From Cytidiella melzeri (taxonomy: Eukaryota; Basidiomycota; Agaricomycetes; Polyporales; Irpicaceae), in assembly GCA_022592445.1 (NCBI GenBank), contig JABYQR010000076.1, forward strand, positions 1-64,000: a stretch of 64,000 nt of DNA, given 5' to 3'. Below are positions 57,680 through 64,000 of the stretch, piece after piece (position 1 is the first letter of the stretch; each line of letters begins with the position of its first letter). Under the pieces are notes generated by a model. It saw nothing but the letters and a program-made list of their open reading frames with translations. It ran no database searches and was not told the DNA's origin. The position numbers were made by a program, and so were the translations under genes.

Positions 57680-60600
57680 TCATGCGTGACGGAAAAAAGC
57701 AGAATTGCCTTGGGCGCGATCGCACTTCGCGGCAATCCTGAGCGCACTTTCCAGAGCACGTTCGACCAATCCTCGGGATGGGCTTTCGACCGGAGTGTTA
57801 GACAGCAAGTCTGAAACGGCAATCTTATCAATCTGAACGAAACGGAACGATAATGGGTAGCAAACGAACCTCGGTACTGCAAGACATAACGCATGACTCG
57901 CTGCGTCGGGTGAATGGCAAGCTCCCTGACTGTTGGCTTTTTCTCCTTCTTGGCGTTCTTTCCGGTGCTAGCAGAATACGTGGAATGCGCAGAAGATGGC
58001 GAAACGGGCGTCGAAGTGGGCAAGCTGCTTGCAGACGAGAAGACACTCATACGCCTCAGTGCCTTGGAAATCGACAAAGGCCCCGACCCAGTGACATTCG
58101 CATGAACACCGGCTACAGAGCGGGCTTTGGAGTACGTAGTGATTCCTTTCGAGCGAAACTCGTCAATGGCTGGTGGGGAGATGGTTGGAGGAGCAATATT
58201 GTACGCCAGGCCGGTTCCGAGGGCAGCTGTGAACATTCCCAAACCTGTATTGCTCTCAATCCGATCATCGTCCAGAAAAGACGACGCCCGTCTGGGAATG
58301 TGACTGTCCGGTGGTGACTGATCGAGCGAAACACTGGCTGTTCTTTTTCCAGGTTGACCATGGCCACATTGGCTGGATGATGTCTTTGCTGGGCTCCGAG
58401 TTAATTTTCGACCCTCTCGGTCAGCTGGGGCGTCACCACCCTCGAAGAGTTCGCCGACTATCCCACACCAGGCAACGAATGCCGCCTCCACCTCCTCTTC
58501 GACACCAACGAACGCAGCACTGACACCCCACGCGCTCGGATCATCTTCCAACCTCGCCAGAAGCGCTTCACTGGCACGTAGCAGGGCGGGCACGTACGAC
58601 AACACCAACACGGGTGGTGGAGTATTTGTCTCCCCCGAAAGAAGCTGTCTCAGCCTTGTCTGGTAGCTCCTCTCCGTCCGGACCAACTCCCGACAACACA
58701 GCAACGCTCGCCGCGCCGTTTTCCATCCTGCGTCGTCGATATTGAGGGCTGTTGACGAGTCGTCGAAGTCTCCCGATTCCGTGCGCGAGGTGTCGCTCTC
58801 CGAGTCTGAGTTTCCCTCCCCATCTCCTTCCCTCCTCCGATGGGCGTCACGCAGCTCGTTCCATTCCTCCCTCCATTTTGATTCCTCCGGTCCAAACGTA
58901 GCATGGCCATGTCCGACAGAACTCGCCGGCGGGCTCTTCATGTTGGGACGTCGTCTGCGATTCCTTGAGGCTCTCACCTCCTTCCGAATTTTCTCCAGCT
59001 CCTGTACAAGCACCTCGTCAGACACGTCTGCCATAGCGAGCGTCCACCTTCTCAACGTGCTCGGGCTGTTCTCGACCGTCTTTTCCTTGACCCTTGCGAC
59101 TGGCTTTGGCGGCGTAGTCGCCTTGTATTGCTTTCGCTCGTGCTCGAAACGTGTAGGCAATGGTGGCACCGGGGGTACAGGTGAGGCTTTGCGGCCTACG
59201 GCAGGGGTAGGGGTGGAGTCAAAGCGCAAGAAAGAAAAGGACGTCTTGTATGCCACTTGCTTGGTCTTGCTTCCAAACGTGCTCTTGCTGTCGCGTTTAT
59301 CATTCTTCTTGTTCTCTTTCTGCTCAGCGTAGGGATCAAAAGTGACACCTGCATTTTCTTTGGAAGAGTGGATGAACGGTGATGGTGACGGGGACCTAGC
59401 CTGATCCTCTGTCACCTGCCCACTGTGAGCAAGACGAGACGTCAGAGCAGCCAAAGCTGAGGAGGAGAGGAGCCCGGCGTGTCCTGTAAAGGCAAGAGAG
59501 GTGAGGGCATCCGTGGTAGAGCCTTTTGGTGAAGGAAGAGACCATGCAGAATTGGTGTTAGTCAAAGAAGAGGGATATGAATGGCGAGCGTATGGGCTCT
59601 GCAACTTCATCCGATGGAAACAGTTCAATCTTTTGTCGCCAGAGAAAGCAGTAACCGACGCACCATCCCGTTGCCAACCCAGAGCGGCTCCAATGGCCTC
59701 AGTTGTGGCAAATAATCCGCCCTCGTACCAGCCACACGAGCAGCTTCTTTGTCCTTCTCTACATTGGGAGAACTACGCATCGTGACGCGCATGATGCTCC
59801 TGCTCCTCGATCTTGACTTTGATCTTCCCTTGACGGATTCAGTGCCTTCATCTCGAGCTGCTGCCCTTCCCCTATGATTCGTCTGAACCTTGATCCCATG
59901 CGAAGACTCCGTCGCAGCAGACACGAGCCCGATAGTAGACACAGACGCAGAAAGTTGATGACCACGCACACCAACAGTCGGTTGAGCCTGCGACCTCCTC
60001 TTTGACAACTTCCTCCCGTGACCGTTACACAAGGTCGAAGTCGTGCTCCCTCCGACACTCCACCTCCCACTCTCGCTCACGACGCGCGGATGCCGCGTAT
60101 CGAACGCTGAAGTCTCTAACACGACTCTACCATTCTCGGGCAACGGCAGCTGCAGTTCGGCGAAATAACTCTGCGGCCTCGCCGGTGGACAAGCGCTGCT
60201 TGACGAGCCAGACGCGTGAGCCTCGGATGTCCCAGGACTTGTAGGCGGCGTCGACACAGTGCTTGACCTCCAAAACAACGACGACGCGTGAGAGGCATGA
60301 GAAGAAGTAGTTTGCGTGACTGAGCTGGTGCTCGACATGGTCGCAAGCATGTCCGGTCTAGTGTCGTTCGGGGGAGATGAGGCGGGCTGAGAGTAGCGAG
60401 AGCGCGACCGTTTGACGAGTACACGACGGGAACGAGCCTGTGGCTGTGGCTGTGGCTGTGGCTGTGACGGTAGCAGCGAGATGTCTTGATAACGCCGGAG
60501 CTGCACACCATTCATCCTGTGATCGCTGTCACCTAGTGCTGTATGCGTTGGGTCGCTTCCATGCCTGGAAGGCAGCCGCGAGAACGGGGTGTGATGATAA

Positions 60601-62716
60601 ATGGCGGCGTCACTGCCAAGTGCAGACGCTGACGGCGACGAACGGGGGAAAGGCACGTTCCACGCTGCGACAACAGATTGCCAAGACAAGCACAATATGT
60701 CGCCAGGTGATTGCATCCGTAGTGTAACATTGTCAGGCACCAGATTGGCCGTGCAATTCCAAGATGTCATGTCAACGCGGATTGGCATGCGCATGAAAAT
60801 GATATCGATCCGCAGACGAAGGTAATCATCGCGGTTGCAGTTCCCAAGGTCGGACATTGAGCGATGAAGAAGAAAGAACGAAAACCGGTGAGCTCTCTTT
60901 CACAAGAAACAAGCAACCAGAAGACATACGTTGTGCACGAGCATGCGCGTGTCCGTCTTCACTCCACCAACTCCCTCGCCACCCCTCGCCTCCTTCCTGT
61001 GTCACCTCACCATCCTCTTCAGATGCACCTTCATTCTCCTCGCTCATAGATACGGCCGGCATGTGCGTGTTTGTCGATGCTATTCGGAAAGGGGCTGCTG
61101 CTACCGCGTAGCTGTTGGTACGTTCTGGAGAACCTGTGCTACGCTTTCTTCGGCGGAAGCTCAAGACACGCGTGAGGATGCTCTTTTTACGTTGCCTTTG
61201 TCGCGGTGACGGGCTTCTGCTGAGAGGCGAAACAGGTAATTGTCTTGGACGTGAGGTCAATCCACCATGAAGTGAGTTGACATGAGCGTATGAGGGCATA
61301 TCGCTGGGTAATAAGATAGTCGGCAGTGACCCTGTCGCCAACCCACTGCAGCGGGGAGCTTTGCGAAGCTTATTGGAAACCTTTCGTGGCCGTGGAAGAT
61401 CAGAAGTAGCAAATGTAACATGCGAAGTAGAATAATAATGCGACGAGGAAGATGATCCTGAGAGTGTAGACATGTGTTGGGGAGGTGGTGAAGTTGCTGG
61501 GTATTTACTAGGAGATTGCGTGATATTGGGTAATGATCCATAGCATCGAGAATGTGCGTAGTGAAATGGTGTCGTGGAGGTTGAAGCATGGTTTGAGGAA
61601 GATGAAAAGGTGACTGGTTCGTCCCGGCCGCCAGACTCAAGTACAACGTCTAATGGTGGAAACTCGCTGTGCGCCCACGTGGCACGGCCCTGTCTTGTCG
61701 AGTATGGCCTGTGGCCGGCAGTTGATGGCATGGTGGAGCGGGGGGGAAGGCGACTGCGAGGTGCGGTAGCCGGCCCATGTCCGGGGTCTGACATTGCATA
61801 GGCCTGTCGATGGCCTATGGCTGCGGCTAACCTGGCGGATCGTTGAGGTGAGCGAGAACCGCGATCTGACGCGCTTGACGGTGAGTCCAGTGCGGTCGTG
61901 GGTGACGGACGTAGTTGTTGTGCAGCGGAAAGTGAGGACTTTTGTGGGGCCAATTCGGAGACAGCGCCGTACTCGCGCTCAGCGAGTTCGACTGCGAGAG
62001 ACTGTTGGGAGTAGGCACTCTGGAGAGACGGGCCTGCATGACAATAAGACGAAATATCCAGTCAACCAAGAACTTGGAACGTGCGAAACAAGCATAGAAG
62101 ATAGACTGAGCCAATGGCGGCGGGGCCGGTGCACATGGATGAAAGAATTAAGATGTGCAAGAGCTTCGCACTGCGGATGGGTTCGTAGATAACAAGACTC
62201 ACGTGGAGAGTTGTGTAGGCCTGCAGAGCTGCCGCTTGCCACGCCATTCTTGTCATCTGCCTGTTGAGGCGGACGCTCAGAGTAAGCGTAGTGCCCGGGG
62301 TCGGAAAATGACGACGGATACGGCTCATGCACTTCTTCGTCGTTGGAGTAGTGAGAAGCGTCGTCGTCTTCGTCCTCCTCGCCATTGCTGCAGACGTCGA
62401 CCTGAGTCATCTTTCCGTGTGCTGCCTCCTGCTCTCTCCTTTCGGAGACAGCTACGACGAGGTCGAACCTGACGAGGCCTGGCTCCGAATTGAAGATGTC
62501 TGCGTGTGTGTTATGGTCGTGGACTAGGTGATGGGGTAATTTGGATGGCGGTATTGGGAGAGGACGGGCGACATACGGCGTGGCCATGGGAGGTGGTAGT
62601 AGGGCATTTACAGCAAGTGCACGACTATCACTGTCAACGTCGGACGCTGTAGACGTTGATCGTCCCTGAGCGCTGAGCGTTGTGTGTTGCTCCATTCCGT
62701 CCGTTGATCGAGTCAA
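57680..62716 (-). CDS. RhoGEF (Dbl-homology domain) with long disordered N-terminus, no PH domain
   Basis: Five exons (62716-62203, 62033-60930, 60664-59664, 59598-57870, 57810-57680) keep one phase and give 1492 residues. About the first 1150 residues are low in complexity: Ser/Pro-rich, an acidic stretch with EEDEDDDASH, a basic RKKSILTRVLSFRRRKR, and QPQPQPQPQ. Before the DH domain a helix reads DEVLVQELEKIRKEVRASRN. The DH domain starts at RRALLCCRELVRTERSYQTR (about 58700), has VLVLSYVPALLRASEALLAR, then an insert, and KKPTVRELAIHPTQRVMRYVLQYR|DLLSNTP across the last intron. It ends at ALRIAAKCDRAQGNSAFFRH, so no PH domain follows. It should activate a Rho/Cdc42-type GTPase. The acceptor at 60665 is the least certain junction. 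Confidence 0.85.
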
Positions 62717-64000
62717 CTTATGACGAAAAGTAAATCAAACATACTGACGCAGACTTGACGTCAGAGAGTTGCCTTTTATGTCTTTCTGTCAAACGACGTG
62801 CCTAGATCTCTGAGCTAATTCGTTTGACCGCTCTGGACTGGAAGTCGTGCTTGCAAGCCGTGATCCACGTCTCCAGCTCGTGCTCGTTTAATGTTCCAGG
62901 GCCACATACACTCACGCTGCATCCGACGGATATGTCCAGTAACAGACAGCGGCATTCAAAGTGGAGTCGGCCACCCCGGGCAGACCGTGTAAAACACGTT
63001 CAATGTGCGGGAAAATGTGGTCATCAGCGCAGTGAATGCGTGCAACGTGCATTATATTCTCGGCAGTGACCTCCTTTGGACGCCAGTGGTAATACATATG
63101 TTCCACCAAATCCATTCGCACCAGGTGCAATATTTCCCTGGAACAAGCTATTTTTCGCCTGTGATGCTCCAGGTGTTCATGGGTGCTCTGTGCGTACGGC
63201 ATTTCAGCGGGACAAGGCCCGAGAGGCAAGACCTTGGACACGCTCGGTGTCCATCAGATTCTGGTGATAGCGAGCTTCTAAGGGCGAACAAACAACGTGT
63301 GATTGACCGATCGTTGACTCGCCATGAAGAACAGTAGAGACCTGGAGAATCCAATCTGCTCCTCATGAACACTTGTAATTAGAGAGAGACACAGAGAGGG
63401 AGAAAGAGAGAGACTCACGTGTCTATACACTTGGTACCCAAAGGCCTGTGCGTTACCAACAATGTCGAAACAGTAACGGCCTGTAACGCTGTATTAACCC
63501 CGCTATCATCAAACCACGCGTGAAGCGTTTCTTTATCTGTTCACGCCTACTGTGAGCTATGACTATTCCAATGGAAACGGACGACGCACGCTTGCCAGAG
63601 TCTTTTGTACGTGACCTAAGACCTCGATAGTCGCACCTAACATGGACCAATCTGGTCTGAGCCAAAGCTCGGCCTTCACTACTGTCATACGCGCATAAGC
63701 CCGCCCCACGGAGCAGGCGAGATCAGTTGTGCCATAAATGCCGCCTTCAGCTACGTCCAGTAGCCTGGGCTGTGCGCGTTGCGTTGATGAGGCCTTGAAG
63801 CTCCCTAGTCCTACTTATAGGACAAGTATGCGTCCAAAACGGCCGTTTGACAAGGTCGCGACAAAGGTGATATGTCGCGTTACTGAGTATTTCGGCGCAT
63901 TTTGGGAGGTAAGGAGCGATGCGAGGTCGTGTATGAGAATACGCAGCTTTGAACCGAGTTGAAAGTCGGAAGATGCGCAAGCGCCAGGGTTCCGAGCATT
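62717..64000. other. Right end of window; no confident gene
   Basis: Holds the RhoGEF promoter. A 110-codon minus-strand frame (62912-63241, with DLVEHMYYHWRPKEVTAENI) and a plus-strand frame at 63076-63267 (with TYVPPNPFAPGAIFPWNKLF) compete; neither matches a known family. A short GA-rich tract lies at 63380-63412. Confidence 0.35.

Noticed and set aside
63000..63300. Overlapping plus- and minus-strand frames as real genes
   Set aside because: Neither has a recognisable domain, a convincing start context or an intron pattern; kept only as a note.

Overview
The window looks like nuclear DNA of a filamentous basidiomycete, most likely an Agaricomycete. The reasons are dense genes on both strands, many 50-60 nt introns with GT(R)NGT donors and (C)AG acceptors, a Plavaka-type transposase, DUF6532, alpha-kinase-like and integrase-core families typical of agaricomycete repeat compartments, and ordinary fungal housekeeping genes. 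Exon-intron structures were worked out by hand from splice signals, reading phase and remembered family motifs. Nothing was searched against a database.

Two compartments are visible. From 1 to about 18.2 kb the DNA is AT-richer and holds mobile or decaying genes: a SET-domain gene facing a SET fragment tail to tail, a direct repeat, a broken Plavaka transposase (minus) divergent from a DUF6532 gene (plus), a decayed alpha-kinase-like gene, an integrase-core gene with a frame break, a 5'-truncated M43 metalloprotease, and a 2.1-kb element bounded by inverted repeats of about 360-390 bp. From 18.4 kb onward the DNA is gene-dense.

The second compartment starts with a large secreted DUF5695-like protein (plus) convergent with an MFS sugar transporter (minus), then an 884-residue GPI-anchored repeat protein. 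Next come four same-strand genes (inositol monophosphatase, proteasome alpha-5, a RidA/Mmf1 protein, a small unknown) and an atypical G-protein alpha subunit. Further right are a mucin-like single-pass membrane protein, three uncharacterised genes, COG8 divergent from THOC1/Hpr1, UDP-glucose 4-epimerase convergent with a Pyridox_oxase_2 flavoprotein, a small acidic protein, a BTB protein, and a 1492-residue RhoGEF that ends with its DH domain.

Most notable: a predicted 3-nt micro-exon in the sugar transporter; two neighbouring genes with GC-AG introns that share the donor GCGAGT; a G-alpha with Ala in place of the catalytic switch-II Gln; an in-frame TAG in the DUF5695-like gene; nested 36-bp and 18-bp minisatellites in the GPI protein; and the long inverted-repeat element. 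I found no tRNA, rRNA, CRISPR array or prokaryote-style operon, and no clearly new multi-gene system.
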